Of a stretch of DNA of 64,000 nucleotides, positions 42,356 through 50,186 are shown piece after piece. The notes under the pieces are model-generated. The model had not been told where the DNA came from. It worked only from the letters and a program-made list of their open reading frames with translations, and searched no databases. Source of the stretch: Alphaproteobacteria bacterium (GTDB lineage: Bacteria > Pseudomonadota > Alphaproteobacteria > Sphingomonadales > Sphingomonadaceae). Position 1 is the stretch's first letter. Each line of letters starts with the position of its first letter. The stretch is taken from the NCBI GenBank assembly GCA_018823325.1, contig JAHJIJ010000015.1, forward strand, positions 310,001 to 374,000, read 5' to 3'. A program made the translations under genes and the position numbers.

Positions 42356-43936
42356 ATGACGACCCCGTCCCGCCGCACTTTCGCGATCATTTCCCACCCT
42401 GACGCCGGCAAGACCACGCTGACGGAAAAGCTGCTGCTGGCTGGTGGCGCCATTCACCTTGCCGGCGAAGTGAAGGCGCGCGGTGCCAACCGGCGGGCGC
42501 GGTCGGACTGGATGAAGATCGAACAGCAGCGGGGCATCTCAGTCACCAGCTCGGTGATGACCTTCGAGCGCAGTTTCGATGATATTGGCGCGGTCACCTT
42601 CAACTTGCTCGATACGCCGGGGCATGAGGACTTCTCCGAAGACACGTATCGCACGCTCACCGCCGTCGATTCTGCAGTGATGGTGATCGACGCGGCCAAG
42701 GGCATCGAGCCGCAGACGCTCAAGCTGTTCGAGGTCTGCCGGTTGCGCTCGGTGCCGATCATCACCTTTGTGAACAAGGTGGACCGCGAAGGGCGCGACG
42801 CTTTCGAGCTGCTCGATGAAGTGGCGGACAAGCTGGCGCTCGATGTTTGCCCGATGAGCTGGCCGGTCGGCATGGGCGGCGAGTTTGAGGGCATCTACGA
42901 CTTTGCCACCAACCGGCTGATGCAGCCCGTGGGACCAAGCAAGGAATTTGACGGCAGCTTCACCCAATATAGCGGGCTGGACGATTCCAAGCTTGCCGAT
43001 CAGCTTTCGCCAGAGGGACTGAAGCGCCTGCGTGACGAAAGCGAGCTGGCGCAGGGTGGCTATGCGAGCTTCGACATTGAGGCCTATCGCAACGGCGATC
43101 TCACACCCGTCTATTTTGGTTCTGCGCTCAAGCGCTTTGGCGTGGGCGAGTTGATCGAGGCATTGGCCGCCCATGCCCCGCCGCCGCGCACACAGCCTGC
43201 CGAGCCGACGCCTGTGGAGCCTGGGCGCACCGACGTCACCGGCTTCATCTTCAAGGTGCAGGCGAATATGGACCCGCAGCATCGGGACCGGATTGCCTTC
43301 ATGCGCCTGTGCTCGGGCAAGTTCCGGCGCGGCATGAAGCTCACACCCTCGGGCAGTGGCAAGCCGATCGCGGTGCATTCGCCGATCCTGTTCTTCGCGC
43401 AGGACCGTGAAATCGCCGACGAAGCCTTTCCGGGCGACATCATCGGCATTCCCAATCACGGCACGTTGCGAGTGGGCGATACGCTGAGCGAAAAGGCGGA
43501 TGTCCGCTTCACCGGCCTGCCCAACTTTGCGCCGGAAATTCTGCGGCGCATCGCGCTCAAGGACCCCACCAAGACCAAGCAGCTCCGCAAGGCGCTCGAT
43601 GATCTTTCCGAGGAAGGGGTGATCCAGGTCTTCTATCCGGAGATCGGCAGCCAGTGGATCATCGGCGTCGTCGGGCAGCTTCAGCTCGATGTGCTGATCA
43701 GCCGGCTCGATGCAGAATACAAGGTCGCAGCGGCCCTGGAGCCGGCGCCGTTCGACACGGCCCGCTGGCTCTCCGGCGAGCCCCGCACGCTGGAAGATTT
43801 TGCGAGCATCAATCGCTCCAGCATGGCGAAGGACCGGGACGGAAACCCCGTATTCCTCGCCAAATCGGCGTGGGATGTGGGCTATCAGTCCGAGCGCAAT
43901 CCCGAGATCAGCTTCAGCGCCACCCGCGAGCGCTGA
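42356..43936 (+). CDS. prfC: Peptide chain release factor 3
   Basis: This 526-residue translational GTPase has G1 SHPDAGKTTLTEK near residues 14-26, the switch region QQRGISVTSSVM, G3 LLDTPGHEDFSEDTYR and G4 NKVDREGRDAFEL. The RF3-specific C-terminal domains follow (FKVQANMDPQHRDRIAFMRL and SQWIIGVVGQLQLDVL). It recycles RF1 and RF2 from the ribosome with GTP. The ATG at 42356 has no strong ribosome site but matches family starts. It is divergent from the TonB receptor and convergent with the bactofilin gene. Confidence 0.97.
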   Translation: MTTPSRRTFAIISHPDAGKTTLTEKLLLAGGAIHLAGEVKARGANRRARSDWMKIEQQRGISVTSSVMTFERSFDDIGAVTFNLLDTPGHEDFSEDTYRTLTAVDSAVMVIDAAKGIEPQTLKLFEVCRLRSVPIITFVNKVDREGRDAFELLDEVADKLALDVCPMSWPVGMGGEFEGIYDFATNRLMQPVGPSKEFDGSFTQYSGLDDSKLADQLSPEGLKRLRDESELAQGGYASFDIEAYRNGDLTPVYFGSALKRFGVGELIEALAAHAPPPRTQPAEPTPVEPGRTDVTGFIFKVQANMDPQHRDRIAFMRLCSGKFRRGMKLTPSGSGKPIAVHSPILFFAQDREIADEAFPGDIIGIPNHGTLRVGDTLSEKADVRFTGLPNFAPEILRRIALKDPTKTKQLRKALDDLSEEGVIQVFYPEIGSQWIIGVVGQLQLDVLISRLDAEYKVAAALEPAPFDTARWLSGEPRTLEDFASINRSSMAKDRDGNPVFLAKSAWDVGYQSERNPEISFSATRER

Positions 43937-43973
43937 GCATCCTGCTCAAGCCGCGCGCCCAGCCCGGGCCTGG

Positions 43974-44387
43974 TCAGCCAACCTCGCTCTTGATCAGCTT
44001 CAGCTCGGCCGTCTGGCCGATGTGCGTCATGCGTCCGTCGATCTGGCCGCCGGTCGCAATGGTGATGCGCTCGTAGCTGACGTCGCCCGTGATGCGCGCT
44101 GTCGCCTCCACCACCAGCTCCTCGGCATTGATCGACCCTTCGACCAGACCGCCGATCCGCGCGCTCTTGGCCTTCACATGACCGGCAATGCGGCTTTCCG
44201 CGCCTTGCACCAACGCGGCACAGGCGATGTCGCCCTCGACCTTTCCATCGATGTGGAGATCCACACTGGCCTCGACATTGCCGGTGATGGTGACATCCCC
44301 GCCAATGATCGAGAAAGGCGTATGCCTAGCCCCGGTTGCCACTGTCGGCGACGCGGCGCTTGGCTGTTTGCTGGACTTCGAGAACAT
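43974..44387 (-). CDS. Bactofilin (BacA/CcmA family cytoskeletal protein)
   Basis: This 137-residue protein has a short polar start (MFSKSSKQPSAASPT) and then the bactofilin beta-helix: FSIIGGDVTITGNVEASVDLH, IDGKVEGDIACAALVQG, GHVKAKSARIGGLVEGSI and ATARITGDVSYERITIA. Bactofilins polymerise into stable filaments and place cell-wall enzymes at chosen sites. Its ATG lies 62 bases inside the upstream M23 peptidase gene, in another frame, so the two are tightly coupled. The same pairing in other bacteria shapes cell curvature, stalks or buds. Confidence 0.92.
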   Translation of the reverse strand: MFSKSSKQPSAASPTVATGARHTPFSIIGGDVTITGNVEASVDLHIDGKVEGDIACAALVQGAESRIAGHVKAKSARIGGLVEGSINAEELVVEATARITGDVSYERITIATGGQIDGRMTHIGQTAELKLIKSEVG

Positions 44388-45495
44388 CCCTGCGTGCCTC
44401 CAGAAAGGGACGCGGATTGACGGCCGCGCCATTGACGTGGACTTCGAAATGCAGATGCGTGCCGGTCGACCGACCTGTCGAGCCCATCCGCGCGATCTGG
44501 GTGCCGCGCGCGACCTTCTGGCCGGGCTTGGCATTGAAACCGGAAAGGTGCGCGTAAAGCGTCGTCAGGCCCTTGCCGTGATCGATCTCGACCACCTTGC
44601 CATAGCCCTGCTTGACGCCGACGAACGTCACCTTGCCGGGCGCTGCCGCAAGGATCGGCTGGCCGTGGGCGCCGCGGAAATCGATGCCGCCGTGAAAGGC
44701 AAGGCCACCGTGGAACGGATCGCGCCGATAGCCATAAGAGCTTGTCGTCATCGGCGCAGCGGTCGGCTTGCCTGAGGGAATGGCGGCGAGCGCGGATTCC
44801 ATGACGTTAAGCCGCGTCAGCAGCACGGCGATGTCGCGCAGTTCAGGCTGATCCGCGATGGCGGACGACACGGGAATGAAGGGACCGCCCTGACCGCGCT
44901 CACGCCCAGCGAGCCGGGCTGGATCGAGGCCGAAGCTGCGAATGGCTTTTTCAACAGCGGCGAGACGGTTTTCGACCGCGTCTTCCAGGCGGGCCTCCAG
45001 CTCTCCCTGGTGACGGCGCAGGCTTTCCAGCCGCGCCGCTTCCGGTGAAGCGGCGCTGAGGGGCGTGCCTGCCGAGGAAGCGCCTGCCGCGCCTGTTTCA
45101 ACCGTCGGGGCGCCGCCACCTTCGAGGCCGGCGCCGAGGCTGGACCGCAACAGCTCATCGAGCGCCTTCTGCCGCTGCTCGATATCCCGCGCGATGTCGT
45201 CCACCGAATCGCGATAGGCCGCCACCTTTGCCTGCTGCGAGGTCACCTCGGCGCGATCCCGCGCGACATGGCCCCGCTCAAGCAGGAGATTGGCTTGATT
45301 CCAAAGGATTGCGAGCGTCCCGATCGCCCAAAGCAGGGCGAGGACCGCCATCACAGTGGCGGTGATCAACTGGAAACGCGTGGAGATACGGATGAAACGC
45401 ACACGTCCGCCGGTGCGGAGAAAAATCTCTCGCTCCGGTGCGAGAGATATCAGACGTGCGATCATCCCCCCGGAAGTATTATTGTTTGCGGCCAC
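44326..45495 (-). CDS. M23-family metallopeptidase, membrane-anchored, with coiled coil
   Basis: This 389-residue protein has a cytoplasmic N-terminus, one membrane helix near residues 42-62 (LITATVMAVLALLWAIGTLAI) and a coiled-coil-rich periplasmic region (about 70-200). The LytM/M23 domain has HGGIDFRGAHGQPILAAAPG, YGKVVEIDHGKG and HLHFEVHVNG; the zinc ligands are the His and Asp in HGGIDF and His in HLHFEV. It should cut peptidoglycan cross-links. The adjacent bactofilin likely localises it. The start is GTG at 45495; an ATG at 45465 with a G-rich upstream stretch is a serious alternative. Confidence 0.93.
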   Translation of the reverse strand: MAANNNTSGGMIARLISLAPEREIFLRTGGRVRFIRISTRFQLITATVMAVLALLWAIGTLAILWNQANLLLERGHVARDRAEVTSQQAKVAAYRDSVDDIARDIEQRQKALDELLRSSLGAGLEGGGAPTVETGAAGASSAGTPLSAASPEAARLESLRRHQGELEARLEDAVENRLAAVEKAIRSFGLDPARLAGRERGQGGPFIPVSSAIADQPELRDIAVLLTRLNVMESALAAIPSGKPTAAPMTTSSYGYRRDPFHGGLAFHGGIDFRGAHGQPILAAAPGKVTFVGVKQGYGKVVEIDHGKGLTTLYAHLSGFNAKPGQKVARGTQIARMGSTGRSTGTHLHFEVHVNGAAVNPRPFLEARRDVLEVQQTAKRRVADSGNRG

Positions 45496-45561
45496 CCGAT
45501 TGCTCTGTTGTATATCGTTTTATTGGAGGCTTGGCGGCTAGCAGAGGGGAGCCTGACAAGC

Positions 45562-45697
45562 GAATCGCTCAGGCCCTTCGCACGATGAGTCGAAAAGTGG
45601 ACAGGACGAGTCGATGAACCGTGGCGGAACGACTCGCTCTGTTCCGCGTTGGTTCCGCCGCGCATCGGCCTGACTGCGCAAGAAGAATCATCGAGTC
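45562..45697. promoter_or_regulatory. Cluster of six GANTC (CcrM-type) sites upstream of the M23-bactofilin pair
   Basis: GANTC sites occur at 45562, 45587, 45608, 45631, 45685 and 45693, several within the longer GAGTCG. They fill the otherwise gene-free 382-base gap (45496-45877) between the peptidase gene and tRNA-Ser. GANTC is the target of the alphaproteobacterial methyltransferase CcrM, whose marks guide cell-cycle transcription through GcrA. I see no other gene in the gap. Confidence 0.5.
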
Positions 45698-45877
45698 GTT
45701 CCAGCGCGATAGCGGCCTTGAGGTGGATGCGCGACCTGGCGCATCGCGGACCGGGCTTTCCTGCAGAAATCGACCGTCGCCCGATGAAAGTCGCGACGCC
45801 GAGCGTTGCCATGCACGAATTGCCTCTTTATAGGCCGCTCTCAGCCGGTATGGGACGCCACTTCCCCCGGTGAGCGC

Positions 45878-45969
45878 GGAGACGTGGGTGAGTGGCTGAA
45901 ACCAGCGGTTTGCTAAACCGTCGTAGCCTTAAGGGGCTACCGAGGGTTCGAATCCCTCCGTCTCCGCCA
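45878..45969 (+). tRNA. tRNA-Ser (anticodon GCU)
   Basis: The acceptor arm GGAGACG at 45878-45884 pairs with CGTCTCC ending at 45965, followed by G and an encoded CCA (45967-45969). The anticodon arm GCGGT-TTGCTAA-ACCGT places GCT at 45912-45914, reading AGC and AGU. A long variable arm (TCGTAGCCTTAAGGGGCTAC) marks it as a serine tRNA. The T arm GAGGGTTCGAATCCCTC is perfect. Confidence 0.97.
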
Positions 45970-46019
45970 TCGCTCCTGAAAATTTCGATGATCGGGCTTG
46001 GCAGCCCAGATCCGGCGCT

Positions 46020-46322
46020 TCAGTCCGCGTCGATCATGAAAAGCGTGTTTTCCCGATATTTGGGGTCCATGCGATCAAACAGCGGATGGATGTCGAACGT
46101 CTGGTCGATAACGCCAAGTTCGCTCAGGCCGGCCAGATTGTAGCTGCCGATCTTCGGTTCGCGCGGTTCGACGCCGTCCCGCGTGATCGTGATGGCATCG
46201 ATGAAAAAGCTGTCGTTGCGCTTGTAGAGCACATGCGGCGCCAGCACGAGCGCGAGCTTGTTGTAGCGGGCGGTCAAACAGCGACGCAGGGCGATCGCTT
46301 CGAAGATGCGACTATTGTCCAT
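46020..46322 (-). CDS. Small WYL-domain-like protein, unknown function
   Basis: This 100-residue protein begins MDNSRIFEAIALRRCLTARYNK, then has LVLAPHVLYKRNDSFFIDAITITRDG and KIGSYNLAGLSELGVIDQTF. The pattern of a helix with basic residues, a Pro-His/Tyr strand and a final strand resembles a stand-alone WYL domain, a ligand-binding module of many transcription regulators. No helix-turn-helix is attached, so any regulatory role would need a partner. The ATG at 46322 is chosen over a codon four residues earlier. It converges on the tRNA-Ser gene. Confidence 0.65.
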   Translation of the reverse strand: MDNSRIFEAIALRRCLTARYNKLALVLAPHVLYKRNDSFFIDAITITRDGVEPREPKIGSYNLAGLSELGVIDQTFDIHPLFDRMDPKYRENTLFMIDAD

Positions 46323-46424
46323 GGCCGGGGCCATTGGCGCGTTTGTCGCCTTTTATCAAGGGCTATGGAAGACATCGAATCGCTGGGCGCTCGCAAGACG
46401 CGATGCCGGCGACCAGATACGCCT

Positions 46425-47384
46425 TCAATCCCCGCACAGCCGGCGCCGCGCTTCCTCATGCTCACGGGCGAATCGCGCAACCAGATCGCCGGCCGAGACC
46501 ACCGCCTGAATCGCCCCGATGCCTTGTCCCGCGCCCCATATGTCCTTCCAGGCCTTGGGGCCGGCGGCGGCGGCAAAATCCATGGCGGAAGGGTCGCTGG
46601 TCGGGAGAGCATCCGGATCAAGCCCCTGCGCGAGGATGGATGACCGCAGATAATTGCCGGATACGCCGGTGAAGTAATCCGAATAGACGATGTCCGCCGC
46701 CTGTCCCTCGACGATGCCCTGCTTGTAGGCCGCGCTGGCCCGCGCTTCCTGCGTGGCAATGAACGCGGAGCCGATATAGGCGAAGTCCGCGCCCATAGCC
46801 TGTGCGGCGAGGATGCCTGCGCCGGTCGCGATCGCGCCGGACAAGGCGATCGGCCCATCGAACCAAGCCCGCGTCTCGGCAACGAGCGCAAAGGGTGACT
46901 GGCTGCCGGCATGGCCGCCAGCCCCTGCCGCCACGAGGATGAGGCCATCAGCCCCCTTCTCGACCGCCTTGTGGGCAAAGCGCTGGTTGATGACGTCATG
47001 AAAGACGAGCCCGCCCCAGGCTTTCACGGCTGCATTCACCTCCTCGTTCGCGCCCAGTGAGGTGATGACCAGCGGCACCTTGAAGCGCGCGCAGATGGCG
47101 AGATCATCCATCAGGCGCGGATTGGAGCGATGGACGATGAGGTTGACCGCATAAGGCGCAGCCGGCGCCTCCGGATGGGCCGCATCATGCGCCGCAAGTT
47201 CCGTGACGATCCGCTCCAGCCAGTCTTCCAGGCGGTCCGGCTCGCGTGCGTTCAGGGAAGGCATCGCGCCGATAATGCCCGCCTTGCACTGGGCAATGAC
47301 CAGATCGGGATTGGAAATAATGAACAGCGGCGCACCGATCACGGGCAGGCGCAGCCCACGGCGAAGTCCATCAGAAATGGGCAC
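46425..47384 (-). CDS. Nitronate monooxygenase (2-nitropropane dioxygenase family)
   Basis: This 319-residue FMN enzyme shows RLPVIGAPLFIISNPDLVIAQCKAGIIGAMPSLN at the start (about residues 12-45). The flavin-binding barrel has GADGLILVAAGAGGHAGSQSPFAL near residues 145-168, with the catalytic-type His in GGHAG, and SGAIATGAGILAAQAMGADFAYIGSAFIATQEA near 182-214. The family oxidises propionate 3-nitronate or alkyl nitronates and protects against such toxins. The start is GTG at 47384, preceded by GAGAGGAAAG at good spacing. It stands alone. Confidence 0.92.
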   Translation of the reverse strand: MPISDGLRRGLRLPVIGAPLFIISNPDLVIAQCKAGIIGAMPSLNAREPDRLEDWLERIVTELAAHDAAHPEAPAAPYAVNLIVHRSNPRLMDDLAICARFKVPLVITSLGANEEVNAAVKAWGGLVFHDVINQRFAHKAVEKGADGLILVAAGAGGHAGSQSPFALVAETRAWFDGPIALSGAIATGAGILAAQAMGADFAYIGSAFIATQEARASAAYKQGIVEGQAADIVYSDYFTGVSGNYLRSSILAQGLDPDALPTSDPSAMDFAAAAGPKAWKDIWGAGQGIGAIQAVVSAGDLVARFAREHEEARRRLCGD

Positions 47385-47524
47385 GTTTCTTTCCTCTCGC
47401 GCCCGGCGTGGCATGGCGCAGACCACAGGTCAATGCCCCCGAATCGGGCGTCGTTACCGTTTTGTTTACCATGTCTGCGTTACCCCTACGGCACGGCCAA
47501 CGGGCGAAAACAGGAGCGAGCAAA

Positions 47525-48010
47525 ATGGGGCAAGCGCGGAATATCTGGGTCGGATCGGGCGCGATCGCGATCGGGAACGACAGCCTTCTTACCCGCCTCC
47601 TTCGCGGCACGAGTCGCTGGCGTTTGGCGCCCGCGCGCCCTGTGTCCCGAGGCCGGCGCGATTACCATCCTGACGCGCCCGCTCCACGTCCACTTCATGC
47701 CAGCCGGGATCTGCCTGCTCCGAACGAGCAGGTTGCGCCGGCAGCGCCTGCGTGCCGTCCCTATCTCGTGCTGGTCGAGCGAGAAGAGCCGATGCCTTCA
47801 TGGGCATCCTTCAGTGCCGCCATGCCTGCCCCGCTCACCGACGATGAAGTTGCCGAACTCGCCGCGACCATGTCGCCCCGAGCACCTCGTCTCGCTGCCC
47901 CTCGGGATGGCGCGTGCGAGCGCGTGGCCCGCTTGGACGAAGACGCACAGCAAGCGCTGACACAAGCGCTCGAGCGGCTGCGCGCACTGACGATCCAGGC
48001 AAGGCACTGA
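47525..48010 (+). CDS. Hypothetical protein, possibly real
   Basis: This 161-residue frame begins MGQARNIWVGSGAIAIGNDS, has a Pro/Ala/Arg-rich middle and ends in a helical stretch (LTDDEVAELAATM, then RLDEDAQQALTQALERLRALTIQ). AGGAG lies about 9 bases upstream of the ATG. The open frame continues upstream to 47408. I recognise no family. The ordered C-terminal part and ribosome site favour a real gene, but the low-complexity middle leaves doubt. It converges on the gene ending at 48049. Confidence 0.45.
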   Translation: MGQARNIWVGSGAIAIGNDSLLTRLLRGTSRWRLAPARPVSRGRRDYHPDAPAPRPLHASRDLPAPNEQVAPAAPACRPYLVLVEREEPMPSWASFSAAMPAPLTDDEVAELAATMSPRAPRLAAPRDGACERVARLDEDAQQALTQALERLRALTIQARH

Positions 48011-48048
48011 TCGCAAGGCGACCACGACTTTCCAAGCGCCATATCAAC

Positions 48049-48453
48049 CTACCAGTCCTCAATCGTGAGGACGGCAAGAGCGATATGCGCATGGCCTGCG
48101 GCCTGTGCGCTCACCTGATCAACGACCAGATCGACCACGATGTGGTGAGCAAGGGCGATGTCGGCCTCTGGCAGCATCGCTTCCAGCGCGGCGGCTCGTT
48201 CTGACGCGTGCGCGCCGGAGAGCCGCAGCAGAATGCGGTGTTGCGCGCCAATGAACGTGGCGCTGCACCAGGGGCGCTGACTGGCCTCCTCCACGGCGCA
48301 ATCCGGACCGGCCAGCGCCTGCAAAGCAGCGAGCAGGCGGCCCTGACAGTCCCGGCGCTCGATACGGGTAGCGACAGGGCGGGCCGCATTGGACGTGCCC
48401 GGAAGAATCCGGGCGCGCCGCAGGGCAGAATCGACTTTGGGCAAAAGCCTCAT
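48049..48453 (-). CDS. Hypothetical protein downstream of a small Cro-like gene
   Basis: This 134-residue protein (MRLLPKVDSALRRARILPG) has an alternating helix-strand pattern with AVEEASQRPWCSATFIGAQHRILLRLSG in the middle and ALAHHIVVDLVVDQVSAQAAGHAHIALAVLTIEDW at the end, suggesting a small folded beta-alpha domain. Its ATG overlaps the stop of the 62-residue gene upstream (ATGA), so the two are translationally coupled. No family recognised. Confidence 0.62.
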   Translation of the reverse strand: MRLLPKVDSALRRARILPGTSNAARPVATRIERRDCQGRLLAALQALAGPDCAVEEASQRPWCSATFIGAQHRILLRLSGAHASERAAALEAMLPEADIALAHHIVVDLVVDQVSAQAAGHAHIALAVLTIEDW

Positions 48454-48638
48454 TGCACGGAACCTTCTTCATAAATGTTCATGAAATGTTCTATACGACG
48501 TCGCGTGCGTTCGGAGGGTTCGCGGCCCTTGCGCAGATCATGAACGAACCGGGGATCGCGCACGGATTCCCTGCCGAAGCGCGTCGCTGGCATGCCGGTG
48601 CGCCGCAGGAACAACTCGATGGATCGAAGCGTGGTCAT
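48450..48638 (-). CDS. Small Cro-like or HTH protein (62 residues)
   Basis: This basic 62-residue protein has the helical pattern SIELFLRRTGMPATRFGRES, RFVHDLRKGREPSERTRRRIEHFM. It resembles single-domain helix-turn-helix proteins of the Cro/C1 type, in which GMPATRFGRE would be the turn and RFVHDLRKG the recognition helix. GGGAGG lies upstream of the ATG at a rather long spacing. It is divergent from an S24 repressor across 104 bases with repeated TAGGA half-sites, and is coupled to the hypothetical gene after it. Confidence 0.7.
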   Translation of the reverse strand: MTTLRSIELFLRRTGMPATRFGRESVRDPRFVHDLRKGREPSERTRRRIEHFMNIYEEGSVQ

Positions 48639-48671
48639 ATTTGACTGAACCTCCCTTGCTTGAGACTCGGA

Positions 48672-48727
48672 ATAGGATGTTCCCTACGATCCAAAGTTAT
48701 TTCCTACTTGTCTAGGAAAAATCCTAT
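48672..48727. promoter_or_regulatory. TAGGA half-site cluster between the divergent regulators
   Basis: TTTCCTA at 48700-48706 and TAGGAAA at 48713-48719 form a perfect inverted repeat with a 6-base gap. Outside it, ATAGGAT at 48672-48678 and ATCCTAT at 48721-48727 form a second, wider inverted pair. All lie between the Cro-like and S24 genes, a likely operator array for one or both. Confidence 0.6.
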
Positions 48728-48742
48728 GTGTAAGATCGGGAC

Positions 48743-49414
48743 ATGGATAGCGTGGAAGCGAGAGCCAATCTGGATCGGTTGATCCATGAGCGCGGGGAGA
48801 CCTACGGCGCGATATCGCGGCTGCTCGGTCGCAACCCCGCCTACATCCAGCAGTTCGTGAAGCGCGGCAGCCCCCGCAAGCTCGATGAGGCGGATCGCCA
48901 GCTCCTCGCGCGCTATTTCGGCGTCGACGAGGCCTTGCTGGGCGGGCCGTCAGTCCTGCCTGCGGCCGTGCGGGGGCGAGGGATGTCCTCGCTGCAGGGA
49001 TTGATTGCGGTGCCGCGCCTGGCGCTCGGCGCTTCGGCCGGGCCTGGCTCCCTGCAGGAGGATGAAGCCGCCGCGGGCGCGCTCGCCTTCGATACGCGGT
49101 GGCTGCGCGCCCTTGGCGGCCAGCCCGAGATGCTGTCGATCATCCGCGTCGATGGCGAATCCATGGCGCCCACGCTCAGCGACGGCGACGACATCATGGT
49201 GGATCGCGCCGACGGCATCGATCGGCTGCGCGACGGCATCTACGTGCTGCGCATGGACGATGTGCTGATGGTCAAGCGCGTGGCCCTTGCCCCCCGGCGC
49301 GGACATTTCTCGATCCGCAGCGACAATCCGCTCTACCCTACCTGGGAAGATGTGGACCCTGCGTCCGTCACGATTGTGGGCCGGGTGATCTGGGCCGGTC
49401 GACGCGTGGGCTGA
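48743..49414 (+). CDS. S24-family LexA/CI-like repressor with N-terminal HTH
   Basis: This 223-residue protein has an N-terminal helix-turn-helix (ETYGAISRLLGRNPAYIQQFV, residues 19-39) followed by a peptidase S24 domain. The domain has Ser140 in VDGESMAP and Lys178 in VLMVKRV, the catalytic dyad of LexA-type self-cleavage. A possible cleavage-type Ala-Gly is at residues 99-100 in GASAGPG. It is not LexA itself, lacking the LexA winged helix, and resembles phage CI-like repressors, but there is no prophage around. The upstream gap holds TAGGA half-sites. Confidence 0.88.
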   Translation: MDSVEARANLDRLIHERGETYGAISRLLGRNPAYIQQFVKRGSPRKLDEADRQLLARYFGVDEALLGGPSVLPAAVRGRGMSSLQGLIAVPRLALGASAGPGSLQEDEAAAGALAFDTRWLRALGGQPEMLSIIRVDGESMAPTLSDGDDIMVDRADGIDRLRDGIYVLRMDDVLMVKRVALAPRRGHFSIRSDNPLYPTWEDVDPASVTIVGRVIWAGRRVG

Positions 49415-49430
49415 TCCGGAGGCGCGCCGA

Positions 49431-50186
49431 TCAGGGCCGCCGATTGCGGGAAAGGCGACAGGGCCTGATTTCATCAGGCGCCACCCGACGCTCGCCCGGC
49501 TCAAATCGCATCAGATACCCTCCTGCTGCCGTTCGCGCCTCTACGCCTGCATAGCGAAAACCGACCGCCTCGAACTCGCACCGCAGCAGCGCCGGGGGCG
49601 TTCCATGCTGTTCCGTCGGCCGGTCGATATCGACCACGATCACCTGACCGCCCGGCTTGAGCGCCGGATACAACCGCCAGAGAAACGCATAAGGCTCGGC
49701 AATCTCATGATACATGTGGACCATGAGCACCCGGTCGAAGCTCTTCTCGGGCAATCGCGGATCATCCGGCGTGCCGAGCTTCACGCTCACATTGTCGCGA
49801 TTTTCACGCGTCACCCGCTGGCCGAGCTGGTCGATCACTTCCGCGATGATGTCCTGCCCCAGCACGCGGCCTTTCGGCCCGACGCGGGTCGCCAATCTGA
49901 CTGTGTAATAGCCCTCGCCCGCACCGATGTCTGCCACGGTCATCCCCGGCTCGATGCCGGCACGGTCCATGATCTCCTCTGCCTCGTTGACCCGATCGCG
50001 CGCTTCCTCGGTCGACCAGCGCGTGGAGATGATCGGCGCCACAGGGCGATCCGCGCGCGGAAAGTCCTGCGCGGTTTCCGGGCGGTCACTCGAGGCTGGC
50101 GCCAGCGAATCGCATGCAGCGAGAAGCCCGCCGCTCAGGAGCAGGACCATCGCGACCTTCAGCCGCGCAGCCTGCCCGGGCAGCAT
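49431..50186 (-). CDS. Lipoprotein class I SAM-dependent methyltransferase
   Basis: This 251-residue protein has a lipoprotein signal with lipobox LAAC (Cys about 25) followed by Asp, then a methyltransferase fold. Motif I is VADIGAGEGYYTVRLA near residues 84-99, with later FDRVLMVHMYHEI and LKPGGQVIVVDIDRP. Thus the SAM-binding fold is predicted to lie outside the cytoplasm, which is unusual. Its ATG overlaps the prfB stop (TGATG), so it is translationally coupled to release factor 2. A different, internal start without a signal is conceivable but would need to lie beyond residue 12. Confidence 0.82.
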   Translation of the reverse strand: MLPGQAARLKVAMVLLLSGGLLAACDSLAPASSDRPETAQDFPRADRPVAPIISTRWSTEEARDRVNEAEEIMDRAGIEPGMTVADIGAGEGYYTVRLATRVGPKGRVLGQDIIAEVIDQLGQRVTRENRDNVSVKLGTPDDPRLPEKSFDRVLMVHMYHEIAEPYAFLWRLYPALKPGGQVIVVDIDRPTEQHGTPPALLRCEFEAVGFRYAGVEARTAAGGYLMRFEPGERRVAPDEIRPCRLSRNRRP

